Part shown: positions 37,189 to 45,042 of the stretch, piece after piece
Layout of the letters: the number at the start of each line of letters is the position of its first letter
Position numbering within the stretch: position 1 is the stretch's first letter
Source: Clostridiales bacterium GWF2_38_85
Lineage (GTDB): Bacteria; Bacillota; Clostridia; Oscillospirales; CAG-382
Reading direction: 5' to 3'
DNA length: 45,042 nt
Assembly (NCBI GenBank): GCA_001797275.1
Contig: MGOY01000002.1
Coordinates: 1 to 45,042 of the forward strand
Translations under genes and position numbers: made by a program
The notes under the pieces: model-generated
Seen by the model: the letters and a program-made list of their open reading frames with translations, nothing else
What the model was told of the DNA's origin: nothing
Databases searched by the model: none

Positions 37189-37536
37189 TTATTGTAATTT
37201 TTCTTCTAATTTATTTAACTTTTCAAGCAGCAGTTTATTTTGTTCCTGCAACTGCTTTGTCTGCAATTCCTCTTCTCTTTTTAGAGCTTCCTTTTTCTCC
37301 TGCTCTTCTTTAGCTTTACTCGATAAATTTGGATCTGTTTTCCACCAATCAATACCCATTTCTTCTGCTTTATCAATCGATGCAATCACTAATCTGATTT
37401 TTATTGTTAACAGCTCAACATCCGCTAATGCAATACTTATATCACCGGCAATTACTACGCCTTTATCAAGTACTTTTTCTAAAATCTCTCCCAGACTTGA
37501 GCCTGAAGTAGATTGATTCAATGAACTCGAACCCAT
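37189..37536 (-). CDS. gvpJ: GvpJ-type minor gas vesicle protein
   Basis: 115 aa, behind AGGAGG. A GvpA-like core (LGEILEKVLDKGVVIAGDISIALADVELLTIKIRLVIAS) is followed by WWKTDP and a long charged coiled coil (about 80-115). GvpJ/M/S homologues of GvpA are minor components that seed or cap the vesicle. The coiled-coil tail is longer than in GvpA. Confidence 0.85.
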   Translation of the reverse strand: MGSSSLNQSTSGSSLGEILEKVLDKGVVIAGDISIALADVELLTIKIRLVIASIDKAEEMGIDWWKTDPNLSSKAKEEQEKKEALKREEELQTKQLQEQNKLLLEKLNKLEEKLQ

Positions 37537-37571
37537 ATAATACCTCCTGAAGTTTACAATGTTTTTATTTA

Positions 37572-37913
37572 TTACATTAAATCGCCTAATGGCCCTAAAT
37601 TTAAATTTAAATCTTCTTCTGTGAGATTAAATACCTCTCTTAGTTCAGCCATTTTTATGTCAAGATTCATAAATGCTTCTCCCAGCTTTTCGATTTCTGC
37701 ATCATTTACCGTCCCATTCTCAATCCTTCGCATAGCTTGCTTTTCCATTAGTTGTCTCAGCAATTCAATCAATGTCAATACCAGCTTTGCCAATCCTTGC
37801 TGTACGCCTTCGGGATCTGCATTTAATCTATTTTTTATGCTGTTATTAAGATTGCTTATTTCATCAGTAAAATCCTGATTGCTAAGATTATCTAAATTTT
37901 TTATATTACTCAT
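37572..37913 (-). CDS. gvpK: GvpK gas vesicle protein
   Basis: 113 aa; the start at 37913 has aaggtg at 6 nt and overlaps gvpL by 8 nt. NADPEGVQQGLAKLVLTLIELLRQLMEKQAMRRIE and LGEAFM.LD..M.ELRE.F.L.EEDLNL are diagnostic. GvpK is an essential accessory factor in most gvp loci. Confidence 0.9.
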   Translation of the reverse strand: MSNIKNLDNLSNQDFTDEISNLNNSIKNRLNADPEGVQQGLAKLVLTLIELLRQLMEKQAMRRIENGTVNDAEIEKLGEAFMNLDIKMAELREVFNLTEEDLNLNLGPLGDLM

Positions 37914-38622
37914 TTTCATCACCTTGCCAATCAATTTTAATAAAATGATATGCTGGCCATGGACCGCTGTACATTATCATATAATCAGTCAATTCATCTT
38001 TCATTTTTCCAATTGTTTTGTCAAAATCACTTTTCTTTTCATCAAATACTAGATATGAAGCATTAAAAAGTAAATTGTTTTTTATCGGGGTTGTATAACA
38101 GCTGTCATGTGAAAGATCGGATAGCTGTTTATGATATTTTATTATTTTTGATATGTGATTGTTTATTTGCTTTTGCCTGTTTTGATATAATTCATACTTT
38201 CTAAGCATATAATCTTTCGGATTTTTATATATATTTTTTACCTTTTTATCTTCCTCGTCAAAATTCAATTTATAAAAAACCTTTATACCAAGCTCAATTT
38301 TTCCATCAAGATATTTAAGGTTTGATATAAACTGATCATAATATTTTTCCAAAAGTAATTTAATTTTTTCTTCGGTTTTACAGATCGTTGAAAAGCTCAT
38401 CGGCAGAAGTGTACAATTTTTTATTATTTCCGATATAACATTTTCATGGCATTGTAAATTATCATAACTTAGGTCTACATGAGTGCAGTCAATCTTGCTG
38501 ATAAAAGCACTTATATCCTTATACATAACTTCATAAATTGCTTCGTTCCGGTGTCCCGTTGTTTCCGGAACATAATCTGATCTGTATGTGATACAATATA
38601 TATAATAATTAAATTCCGACAT
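37906..38622 (-). CDS. gvpL: GvpL/GvpF-family gas vesicle protein (second copy)
   Basis: 238 aa from ATG 38622, behind aaaggtg. YYIYCITYRS, LLPMSFSTI, the NNLLFNASYLV block and MYSGPWPAYHFIKI define the family. Named gvpL by its position between gvpS-like and gvpK. It overlaps both neighbours, so expression is coupled. It differs a lot in sequence from the other two F/L copies, suggesting distinct jobs and not recent duplication. Confidence 0.85.
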   Translation of the reverse strand: MSEFNYYIYCITYRSDYVPETTGHRNEAIYEVMYKDISAFISKIDCTHVDLSYDNLQCHENVISEIIKNCTLLPMSFSTICKTEEKIKLLLEKYYDQFISNLKYLDGKIELGIKVFYKLNFDEEDKKVKNIYKNPKDYMLRKYELYQNRQKQINNHISKIIKYHKQLSDLSHDSCYTTPIKNNLLFNASYLVFDEKKSDFDKTIGKMKDELTDYMIMYSGPWPAYHFIKIDWQGDENE

Positions 38623-38812
38623 TCTTTTCACCTTTCTTGTCCCTTTTTATTGTATCGATCGATCCAATTACCAGTCTTAATCCTACATATATCAAATCAA
38701 TATCTGCAATTGACAGCATAATATCTCCGTGTATCACAATACCTTTATCCAACAGCCTATCAAGCAATTCAAGAAGACTTATTTCCTTTTGCTCTTCTGA
38801 TTGATTGCTCAT
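38609..38812 (-). CDS. gvpS: GvpS-like short GvpA homologue
   Basis: 67 aa, behind GGAGG. LLELLDRLLDKGIVIHGDIMLSIADIDLIYVGLRLVIGSID is the GvpA-family core with little else. The symbol follows the F-G-(L,S)-K-J order of Bacillus loci; the protein could equally be called GvpJ- or GvpM-like. It overlaps gvpL by 14 nt. Confidence 0.8.
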   Translation of the reverse strand: MSNQSEEQKEISLLELLDRLLDKGIVIHGDIMLSIADIDLIYVGLRLVIGSIDTIKRDKKGEKNVGI

Positions 38813-38844
38813 ATTGACCTCCCCAATAAAAATTAAAGAATTAT

Positions 38845-39072
38845 TTAATCATTAGTATAACCGTGTTCTTTTTTATATTTGCGTACAGTCCTAAGCTGCT
38901 CCAGTATTTTTTCTTCATTTTTTTCATATTCATCTTCTGATATTCTGCCGCTTTCAAGTTTGATGTATAACTCATTTAAAGCTTCTTTATATTTTGTTTC
39001 ATCAAGCCATTCTTTTTCGCCTTCTTCGTATATAAGTTGAAAAATTTTCAATACTCCATTAAGAATGCCCAT
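38845..39072 (-). CDS. gvpG: GvpG gas vesicle protein
   Basis: 75 aa. A hydrophobic start (ILNGVLKIFQLI) leads into a charged helix with SGRISEDEYEKNEEKILEQL, the GvpG pattern. It lies 4 nt after gvpF, the usual pairing. Confidence 0.85.
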   Translation of the reverse strand: MGILNGVLKIFQLIYEEGEKEWLDETKYKEALNELYIKLESGRISEDEYEKNEEKILEQLRTVRKYKKEHGYTND

Positions 39073-39076
39073 ATGT

Positions 39077-39844
39077 TTATTTCCTTTTTTTATTATCAGA
39101 TTCTATCTTCAATTTTATATTAACAAAATTATAAGGAGGCCATGGTCCTGTATAACTGAAATTCAGCTTTTTATCATACGGTTTACATAGCTTCTCAACC
39201 ATATTATCGAAGGAATCACTATCTGTTTTATTTATTAGGAAGTTTGCATTAAATACAGTTTTTATCGGTAGATCATCTTTTGTATTACTTTCAACGGCAA
39301 TTTTACTTAATGGTTCGTATATTAGGGCAATATATTCCTCTTTTTTTCTCAGAGTCGCTTGCTCTACGAACTTTCCTAACTGGACTTTATCAATCAATAC
39401 TTCATTTTCATCTTTTCCGGATACTATTGCTTTCAATGCCTTTATATCGTCATTTTCGATGTCTTCGTTAAAAAAATCATCATTCCATGTAGCTCGCAAG
39501 CCTACTTCAAATTTATCTTTAAAATAATCTAGTTGCTTAACAAGATTATCGTAATTATTTGCTATATATTTTTCTGTTTCAAGTTTATTATTGCTGACAG
39601 TTCCAAACGCAACAGGAATGATAGTATAGCTTTCCATTATTCTTGATACAATTTGTTGGTGCGAACGTACATTTTTTCTTGATGGATCATACTCATAAAT
39701 ATTTGTATCACTGACTATTGCAGAAATTCCTTTATATGGTATTGAGTATACTGCTGAAGTTACACTTGATAAAGTTGAGTTGCAGAAAATTTTCTTTTCA
39801 TTTTCAGCTATAAAACAATATATATATTTGCCCGTCATCGACAT
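39077..39844 (-). CDS. gvpF: GvpF gas vesicle protein (first copy)
   Basis: 255 aa, with aaggtgat upstream. YIYCFIAENEK, ISAIVSDTNIYEY, IIPVAFGTV, VFNANFLINK and YTGPWPPYNFVNI are GvpF/L hallmarks. Called gvpF because it directly precedes gvpG. It follows the AAA ATPase gene by 4 nt. A highly charged tail (KLKIESDNKKRK) ends the protein. Confidence 0.88.
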   Translation of the reverse strand: MSMTGKYIYCFIAENEKKIFCNSTLSSVTSAVYSIPYKGISAIVSDTNIYEYDPSRKNVRSHQQIVSRIMESYTIIPVAFGTVSNNKLETEKYIANNYDNLVKQLDYFKDKFEVGLRATWNDDFFNEDIENDDIKALKAIVSGKDENEVLIDKVQLGKFVEQATLRKKEEYIALIYEPLSKIAVESNTKDDLPIKTVFNANFLINKTDSDSFDNMVEKLCKPYDKKLNFSYTGPWPPYNFVNIKLKIESDNKKRK

Positions 39845-39848
39845 ATAA

Positions 39849-41954
39849 TCACCTTGTTTCTATAATATTCAAAAAATTCGCAAGAGAAATAACTCTTTTT
39901 TTATTTTTTGTATTTATATCATTTCCGTATTTTTCAATATATTCCGATAATGCATTAAGAGCTGCTCGCTGACATAAATCCATAATATCCGCACCTGTAT
40001 AACCTTCTGACATATTTGCCAACATTATTATATTGACATCGTCTGCTATAGGCTTATTTTTTAGATGAATTTTAAATATTTCTATCCTATCACCTAAATC
40101 TGGAACCTTGAATTCAAGCAATATATCGAATCTTCCAGGTCTTAATAACGCTGGATCAACAATATCAAGGCGATTTGTCGCTCCTATTATAGTTACACCA
40201 TTCAATTCCTCTATACCATCTATTTCGGAAAGCATTTGACATATGATTCTTCCAGTAGTATCGTTATCACTGTTCCTACCTCTCGCAGGGACGAGTGAAT
40301 CAATTTCATCGAAAAAGATAATGCATGGTGCTGCTTGTTTCGCTTTCTTGAAAACCTCCCTTAAACCCTTTTCAGACTCCCCAACCCATTTTGATAATAT
40401 CTCAGGACCCTTGATCGAGATGAAATTTGAATTTTTAAAAGATGCGATAGCCTTTGCAACCAGAGTTTTTCCCGTACCAGGTGCTCCGTAGAATAAAATA
40501 CCCTTCGGAACTCTGCAACCGTAGAAGTTATACAATTCCCTATATTTATCGGGCCATATTATGTTTTCAGTTATTTTCTTCTTTATATAATTAAGCCCAC
40601 CTATATCATCGAAGCTTGTATTGGGAATTTCTACAAAGATTTCTCTTATCGCAGACGGTTCAATCTCATTTAGCGAGCTGTAGAAATCATCCATTGTTAC
40701 TTTTAAATTACTGATTATGCTTTCCGAGATGATTGATGGAGCCAAATCAGGAACAATTGAAATTTTTCTGAAAGCTGACATTGCAGCTTCGCGACATAAC
40801 GATTGCAGATCAGCTCCTACATAACCATGGGTAAACTCTGCCAACTTATTTAGATCGACAGTGTCGTCAAGTGGCATATCACGGGTATGTATCAATAGAA
40901 TTTTATATCTTGCATTTTTATCTGGGATCCCGATTTCAATTTCTCTATCGAATCTGCCCGGTCTACGCAATGCTGGATCTATAGCGTTCGGGATATTTGT
41001 TGCTCCGATAATGATAACCTGACCTCTATCGTTTATACCGTCCATCAAAGCTAAAAGCTGTGCAACAACTCTCTTTTCTACATCTCCATTTACATTCTCT
41101 CTTTTGGGCGATATCGCATCAATTTCATCGAGAAAAATTATACTCGGAGCGTTTTTTTTCGCAATTTCAAATATTTCTCTTAGTTTCGCTTCGCTTTCTC
41201 CGTAGAATTTATTTATAATCTCAGGACCGTTTATATGAATGAAATACGCTTTTGTTTCGTTTGCTACTGCTCTTGCAATCAATGTTTTTCCGGTCCCAGG
41301 GGGACCATATAACAATAATCCTTTTGGTGCTTCGATACCCAACTGATTGAACAACTCCGGGAATTTCAAAGGAAGTTCAATCATTTCGCGTATACGTAGA
41401 ACTTGTTTGTCAAAGCCGCCTATATCTTCATATGAAACTCTATTATCTTTTTTTACAGCGCCTTCGTTTTTTATTTTTATAATACTGTTCTGTGTTATTC
41501 GCACTACTCCCTCAGGTTTTGTTTCCACTACAATATACTCATTTGAATTATATTCAGTCATTTTTAATTTTATATGGTTATCTTTTATAACCGGAATGCC
41601 ATCCATTAATATATTTATTTTTTTAATATCCTCAAAAGTGGATTCCTTTTTATCTATACAGCATAATATAATTATTTGAGCATTTTCTGTATCAATGTGT
41701 TTAATGCTAACCTGTTCACCTGTCTCTACTCCCGCATTTTTTCTCAGAATCTCATCCATCAGGATGATGTCTCTGCCTGTCTTTTCGTTTTGTACAGGTA
41801 GGATTCGGGCGACAGCAGACGATTTTCCTTTTATCTCAACTATATCGCCTATTCCGACACCCAAATTTATTATTTCATTAATATCAATCCTGATGATTGC
41901 TTTTCCGACATCTACCTCTGAAGCTTCTGCTACTTTGAAGTTATAATCATACAT
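39849..41954 (-). CDS. CDC48/p97-type double AAA ATPase
   Basis: About 701 aa. The ATG at 41954 is 10 nt after GGAG; a TTG one codon earlier also fits. Residues 1-150 are a CDC48-like N domain (double-psi barrel, [15 protein letters not shown]). D1 has Walker A GPPGTGKT (218-225), Walker B FLDEID (about 275-280) and RRPGRFD; D2 has GAPGTGKT (491-498), FFDEID (about 548-553) and LRPGRFD. Both rings appear catalytically complete. CDC48 proteins unfold or extract client proteins. Here it sits inside the gvp operon, 4 nt from gvpF, so gas vesicle assembly or turnover is the likely task. Such ATPases occur in some bacterial gvp loci, but their function is not established as far as I know. Confidence 0.9.
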   Translation of the reverse strand: MYDYNFKVAEASEVDVGKAIIRIDINEIINLGVGIGDIVEIKGKSSAVARILPVQNEKTGRDIILMDEILRKNAGVETGEQVSIKHIDTENAQIIILCCIDKKESTFEDIKKINILMDGIPVIKDNHIKLKMTEYNSNEYIVVETKPEGVVRITQNSIIKIKNEGAVKKDNRVSYEDIGGFDKQVLRIREMIELPLKFPELFNQLGIEAPKGLLLYGPPGTGKTLIARAVANETKAYFIHINGPEIINKFYGESEAKLREIFEIAKKNAPSIIFLDEIDAISPKRENVNGDVEKRVVAQLLALMDGINDRGQVIIIGATNIPNAIDPALRRPGRFDREIEIGIPDKNARYKILLIHTRDMPLDDTVDLNKLAEFTHGYVGADLQSLCREAAMSAFRKISIVPDLAPSIISESIISNLKVTMDDFYSSLNEIEPSAIREIFVEIPNTSFDDIGGLNYIKKKITENIIWPDKYRELYNFYGCRVPKGILFYGAPGTGKTLVAKAIASFKNSNFISIKGPEILSKWVGESEKGLREVFKKAKQAAPCIIFFDEIDSLVPARGRNSDNDTTGRIICQMLSEIDGIEELNGVTIIGATNRLDIVDPALLRPGRFDILLEFKVPDLGDRIEIFKIHLKNKPIADDVNIIMLANMSEGYTGADIMDLCQRAALNALSEYIEKYGNDINTKNKKRVISLANFLNIIETR

Positions 41955-41986
41955 CAATGAATCACTCCGATAATTGAAAAGATATT

Positions 41987-42481
41987 TTATATAATTTTAT
42001 ATATTATTGCTGAATATATTGAATTGTTGAAATTTTCAACTGTTTTATCTGGATCTGGTATGAATCTTAAAGGTATTTTTTTTATATATCTGACTCCGTT
42101 TTTTAAAACAGATAATTCAATTGATTTTTCTGATAGTGAAAGCTGGATGTTTTCTCTATTTACTCCAAGTAGTTCGGAAATTATTGTGATCTTATCTTCA
42201 TATTCGATAATATCAACATTCAATTCCTCTGTTTTACCGGGATCTTCCTTCTTGTTGAAGATATCATCAAAGGCTTTAATCTTTTCTATGCTTTCTTTAC
42301 TATCCGGTCCCAGCTTGATATTAAAATTGTATTTACCGGTTACTTTTCTTTGAGAATCGGGTCCAATATCTCCTTTTATGTCAACTTCTTTCTTATCGTT
42401 GTCGACCATATCTGAGATTATATTTATCAGTCTGTCAAATCCTCCAAACAATGAAAAATTGTTGTTATCTTTGTTATACAA
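41987..42481 (-). CDS. gvpH: GvpH-like small heat-shock-fold protein
   Basis: 164 aa, starting with TTG at 42481 behind aaggtg. The C-terminal half (LNVDIIEYEDKITIISELLGVNRENIQLSLSEKSIEL then YIKKIPL) is an alpha-crystallin/Hsp20 fold; the N-terminal half is charged and disordered-looking. GvpH acts as a chaperone for GvpA and partners in haloarchaea. It lies between gvpO and the AAA ATPase. Confidence 0.75.
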   Translation of the reverse strand: MYNKDNNNFSLFGGFDRLINIISDMVDNDKKEVDIKGDIGPDSQRKVTGKYNFNIKLGPDSKESIEKIKAFDDIFNKKEDPGKTEELNVDIIEYEDKITIISELLGVNRENIQLSLSEKSIELSVLKNGVRYIKKIPLRFIPDPDKTVENFNNSIYSAIIYKII

Positions 42482-42494
42482 ATTATTTCACCTT

Positions 42495-42755
42495 CTATTC
42501 ATTATCGACAGTGGCTTTTCTTTTTGTTTCTTTTAGTTTGAAGCCGGTTACCGCCATGTCACAGTTTAAATAAACTTCATATATTTCAACAATATCACCG
42601 ATCCCTTTTCTCACTGTATAATCCGGATCGACCATTACTTCACAGGTAACTATCCAATTTTTATCATCCGGCATAATTGATAATATTCTGCATTTTTGTT
42701 TCATATCTTTTTCAAAAAAAATATTTATGCTGTTTGTTAATTCAGAGATTTTCAT
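42495..42755 (-). CDS. gvpO: GvpO-family gas vesicle protein
   Basis: 86 aa from ATG 42755, with GGAG 7 nt upstream. [37 protein letters not shown] matches the GvpO pattern (a strand-rich domain with a YEV..D..G core). GvpO is required for or promotes vesicle formation. It ends 13 nt before gvpH. Confidence 0.75.
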   Translation of the reverse strand: MKISELTNSINIFFEKDMKQKCRILSIMPDDKNWIVTCEVMVDPDYTVRKGIGDIVEIYEVYLNCDMAVTGFKLKETKRKATVDNE

Positions 42756-42838
42756 AAGCACACTCCGTTTCTGATCTTATATTCGTAAGTCTAAATATAT
42801 TTATATTCACTAAGCTCATAATATATTATTAAATTTAT

Positions 42839-43753
42839 TTAGTTTTCAGTCAATATTATATTTATTGCATTATCGATAACTGTATTTAAATCGTTTTTTT
42901 GCTCTTCTGTCAATCCCATAGAGATATTTGAAGAATTATATATATCTCTACATACGTTTTTAAAGTTCAGATTTGTTGGAGACATTTTTATTTTTCCAGA
43001 CTGAATCACTTGTGCAAGCATTATACTGCTTCTGATTGATGCATAGGCTTTATTACTTATATTTTTTCTGATCAGTCTTGATAAATTTGTTATTTTGTTT
43101 GCGATAGCTGCACTGATTCCCGTTTGAGATATAATAATGCTTCTTTCAGTTTCTTCATCAACAGAATCCATATCTATAGTAATCATTCTATCGAGTAAAG
43201 CGTCGGGTGATTTATATACCCCGATATATTCGTCAGGATTACTGGTAAATATCATTTTAAAATTAGGATTAATTTTCAAATATTCTTTGTAATTTATATA
43301 TGGTATATCTATAATTCTTTCTTCCAAAATTGAAAGCAAGACATTATTTATATTCGAAGGTGTCCTTGTAAATTCGTCATATATTACTGTATATCCTTCT
43401 TTACATGCAGTCAACAATCTACCGTCTTTCCATAATTTATCTGATATCTCCTTCTGTTTATAAACAGAAGATACAAAATTATCCTCAATATAATATTTTT
43501 TTATTCCTACATAACCGCCAATTAAATTTTCATCATTAATTTCTTCACTCCCGCAAATAAACAAGATTGTGTTTCCGATTTTATTGGCTATGTGAAAAGC
43601 AAGCGATGTTTTACCAACTCCGGCCGATCCCCTCAGATGTATCGGGAAGCCACTGTTAATATATATTAATGCTCTGTCTGTTAAGCTTTTTATATAACTT
43701 GTTATAATATAGTTTTTTTTTGTTTCGATGTTATTACTATTCGATTCATTCAT
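42839..43753 (-). CDS. gvpN: GvpN AAA ATPase
   Basis: 304 aa; the second ATG (43753) has GGAGG at 8 nt and is preferred over 43759. IHLRGSAGVGKTSLAFHIA is the Walker A region, YTVIYDEFTR the Walker B, and LSILEERIIDIP with FKMIFTSNPDEYIGV is the MoxR-type sensor region. GvpN ATPases enable vesicles to grow to full width. It starts the accessory operon, separated from gvpA by a hairpin. Confidence 0.92.
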   Translation of the reverse strand: MNESNSNNIETKKNYIITSYIKSLTDRALIYINSGFPIHLRGSAGVGKTSLAFHIANKIGNTILFICGSEEINDENLIGGYVGIKKYYIEDNFVSSVYKQKEISDKLWKDGRLLTACKEGYTVIYDEFTRTPSNINNVLLSILEERIIDIPYINYKEYLKINPNFKMIFTSNPDEYIGVYKSPDALLDRMITIDMDSVDEETERSIIISQTGISAAIANKITNLSRLIRKNISNKAYASIRSSIMLAQVIQSGKIKMSPTNLNFKNVCRDIYNSSNISMGLTEEQKNDLNTVIDNAINIILTEN

Positions 43754-43922
43754 ATTCATATCCTCCGATATTTATATCTAATTATATATACTACTGATCT
43801 CTCATAAAATATAATGTTATATTTCAACATAATTTGCCATAATTCAAAGGCTTTGCCCTAAATTTTATTTATATTTTTTAATCGAGATAAGTATAAAATA
43901 TTTATATAATAATTATCCAAAT

Positions 43923-43956
43923 ACGAGGTTCTTGCTTAAAAATGCAAAAACCTCGC
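43923..43956 (-). terminator. Imperfect hairpin between gvpA and gvpN
   Basis: acgaggttcttgc (43923-43935) pairs with gcaaaaacctcgc (43944-43956) apart from one internal and one end mismatch, with an 8-nt loop. It probably makes gvpA mRNA far more abundant than the accessory genes by partial termination. Confidence 0.6.
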
Positions 43957-44060
43957 ATTTCTTCTGAAACTCAAGTTTCAAAATTCAGATTAAAAATCCT
44001 CTTATTTAAAACAAAATATATACTAGCATAAACTATTTGTATTTGCTTAACCGGGATTAT

Positions 44061-44291
44061 TTATGCTAATGCTAATTCTTCCTGTTCCCGATCATGTTCA
44101 TGTTTTAATAAGCCAACAGCATTTGCATAGCATAGCCATGTTCTAACGCTTGCTATAACAACTCTAGCCTCAATAGATAACAATTCAATACCAACAAGAT
44201 TAACTCTTGCCCATATATCGATTACAATACCTTTATCCAGTATTCTATCGATAACTTCTACTAAGCTAGCACTGTCTGTCGATTTTTTCAT
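44061..44291 (-). CDS. gvpA: GvpA major gas vesicle shell protein
   Basis: 76 aa from ATG 44291, behind GGAGGAG. The sequence is canonical: [20 protein letters not shown], then [20 protein letters not shown], then [11 protein letters not shown]. This small amphipathic protein forms the ribs of the gas-filled vesicle wall, giving buoyancy. A Cys in WLCYA and the acidic tail [12 protein letters not shown] are local traits. It stands first, between two terminator-like hairpins, suggesting its own strong transcript. Confidence 0.96.
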   Translation of the reverse strand: MKKSTDSASLVEVIDRILDKGIVIDIWARVNLVGIELLSIEARVVIASVRTWLCYANAVGLLKHEHDREQEELALA

Positions 44292-44322
44292 AGATACTCC
44301 TCCTTGATTGAAATTCCGAGAA

Positions 44323-44351
44323 ATTATATTCTCGTCTAACATCATAATATG
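44323..44351 (-). promoter_or_regulatory. Possible sigma-E-like promoter of gvpA
   Basis: On the minus strand GCATATT (44351-44345) and AATATAAT (44330-44323) are 15 bp apart. The first fits the sporulation sigma-E -35 (KMATATT) exactly and the second matches most of CATACANT. A sigma-A reading would need a 19-20 bp spacer. The leader would be about 25-30 nt. Confidence 0.35.
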
Positions 44352-44514
44352 CAATAATAATCAATGAAGTTACATATTTAATAAGAGTATTAATCTTCAG
44401 AATGATATAAAATACTTCAAAATTTTACGTACTATTTTAATTTTGTGATACATGTATAAGGTGATAACATATGTGGTACAACCGCCATAAAAGCATATCA
44501 TTTATAGTGAGAAA

Positions 44515-44538
44515 GCCTCCCATGTAAAGAAGGGAGGC
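44515..44538 (-). terminator. Terminator hairpin of the Cys-rich gene
   Basis: gcctccc (44515-44521) pairs with gggaggc (44532-44538) around a 10-nt loop. On the minus strand it is followed by tttctc. It separates the Cys-rich gene from gvpA. Confidence 0.65.
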
Positions 44539-44590
44539 CTTAATTCTATAAATGAATATTTAATTTATTTGAGTTTTAATACAAGAACCA

Positions 44591-44773
44591 TTAATCATCC
44601 TGTTCTTTATAATCTCCTTTATAGCAGGGTGGTTCCGGCCATTTTCTTTGACATTCACAGATAAATTTTCTGTAACCGCGACCGCAGATAAAATCTTTAT
44701 CCCAGCATTTGCATGGTGATGGTTTTTTACATTTAACAACGTTATTATCGGCATCACAGGTATCACATTTCAT
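44591..44773 (-). CDS. Small cysteine-rich protein
   Basis: 60 aa from ATG 44773, with GGAG upstream (ttaggagctgttatt). It has nine Cys, starting with CDTCD, then CKKPSPCKCW, ICGRGYRKFICECQRKW and PPCYKG, and no signal peptide. I do not recognise the family. The Cys-rich, charged, Pro-containing sequence could bind metal or form a structural (for example spore-coat or surface) peptide. It is the gene just upstream of gvpA, with its own terminator, so a link to the vesicles is positional only. Confidence 0.6.
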   Translation of the reverse strand: MKCDTCDADNNVVKCKKPSPCKCWDKDFICGRGYRKFICECQRKWPEPPCYKGDYKEQDD

Positions 44774-44966
44774 AATAACAGCTCCTAACTTTATATCAAA
44801 ATTATTTTTGATACATAATAGCATGCCTTTAATATATTATTAAATATCGTGATATTTTGTTATTAGTAACACTTTCATGTATAGTACATATAATATAAGA
44901 AACATTGACGAATAACTTCTACGATTGCGGAAAGCTTTTGTGTGCTTTTGTCATGGTATAATAAAG

Positions 44967-44996
44967 TTGTAACACCTTGACCTAATATAGTATAAT
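44967..44996 (+). promoter_or_regulatory. Promoter of the right outward gene
   Basis: TTGTAA (44967-44972) and TATAAT (44991-44996) are 18 bp apart. A TTGACC also lies at 44978-44983 but too close to the -10. The leader to the ATG at 45023 is about 20 nt. Confidence 0.5.
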
Positions 44997-45022
44997 AACT
45001 ATAAAGGAAAGAGGAAAGAAAA

Positions 45023-45042
45023 ATGCAACAATACGAAAAGGA
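45023..45042 (+). CDS. Start of an unidentified gene (partial, reads off the right edge)
   Basis: ATG 45023 follows ggaaagaggaaag and the visible codons give MQQYEK, identical to the left-edge gene. The product cannot be named. Confidence 0.45.

Larger units (their letters stand above)
44948..45042. repeat. Right arm of the 95-bp inverted repeat
   Basis: Exact reverse complement of 3-97 up to the last base of the window, so the repeat may be longer. It carries the promoter and start of a rightward gene. Confidence 0.95.

Noticed and set aside
39849-41954. FtsH protease or ClpC
   Set aside because: No HExxH zinc site or Clp N domain; two CDC48-type AAA modules follow a double-psi N domain.

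Overview
The window is very AT-rich and has strong GGAGG-type ribosome sites. It carries subtilases resembling the clostridial Csp family, an AbrB/SpoVT-type regulator, dockerin and cohesin modules and a gas vesicle operon. This points to an anaerobic, probably spore-forming member of the Clostridia. The species cannot be named from the sequence, and all product names rest on motifs recognised by eye.

Layout. (1) 1-9951: one end of a perfect 95-bp inverted repeat, then a plus-strand run of exported proteins. These are a 1401-aa protein with 16 helical repeats of about 70 residues, a membrane-anchored relative, a frameshifted relative ending in a type I dockerin, and a membrane-anchored protein with an N-terminal cohesin. 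Together they look like a small surface assembly in which dockerin and cohesin could pair. (2) 10-12.7 kb: a winged-helix regulator diverging from small genes that include a PqqD-like protein; it looks like a stripped-down relative of the peptide locus at 18-25 kb. (3) 12.6-15 kb: decay, with a subtilase remnant running antisense into the end of a gene, and a DUF255/YyaL gene with a large internal deletion. (4) 15-18.1 kb: a DUF6514-like gene, an 820-aa cytosolic serine hydrolase and an AbrB-like zinc protein.

(5) 18.2-25.3 kb: the most novel region. A 55-aa candidate RiPP precursor lies behind a winged-helix regulator. Diverging from them is a tightly overlapping operon: HPr-kinase-like ATPase, soluble S24/S26-like peptidase, PqqD-like protein, radical SAM/SPASM enzyme, acyl carrier protein, FkbH-like HAD enzyme and nucleotidyltransferase. 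I infer a ribosomal peptide pathway that also uses an ACP-bound, possibly glyceryl, group. Next to it are a near-perfect sigma-A promoter with an overlapping palindrome and a short structured transcript.

(6) 25.4-31.8 kb: a visibly less AT-rich, decaying island. It starts at the 3' end of a truncated tRNA-Asn gene and holds a chimeric tyrosine recombinase, a gene with two nonsense codons and an AraC-GNAT gene with one. (7) 31.9-35.4 kb: two intact tandem subtilases. (8) 35.9-44.8 kb: a minus-strand gas vesicle locus: a Cys-rich gene, gvpA, gvpN, gvpO, gvpH, a CDC48-type double AAA ATPase, gvpF, gvpG, gvpS-like, gvpL, gvpK, gvpJ, a third gvpF/L and a HAAS-like gene. The other arm of the inverted repeat closes the window. 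Each arm holds the promoter and first codons of the same gene, reading outward.
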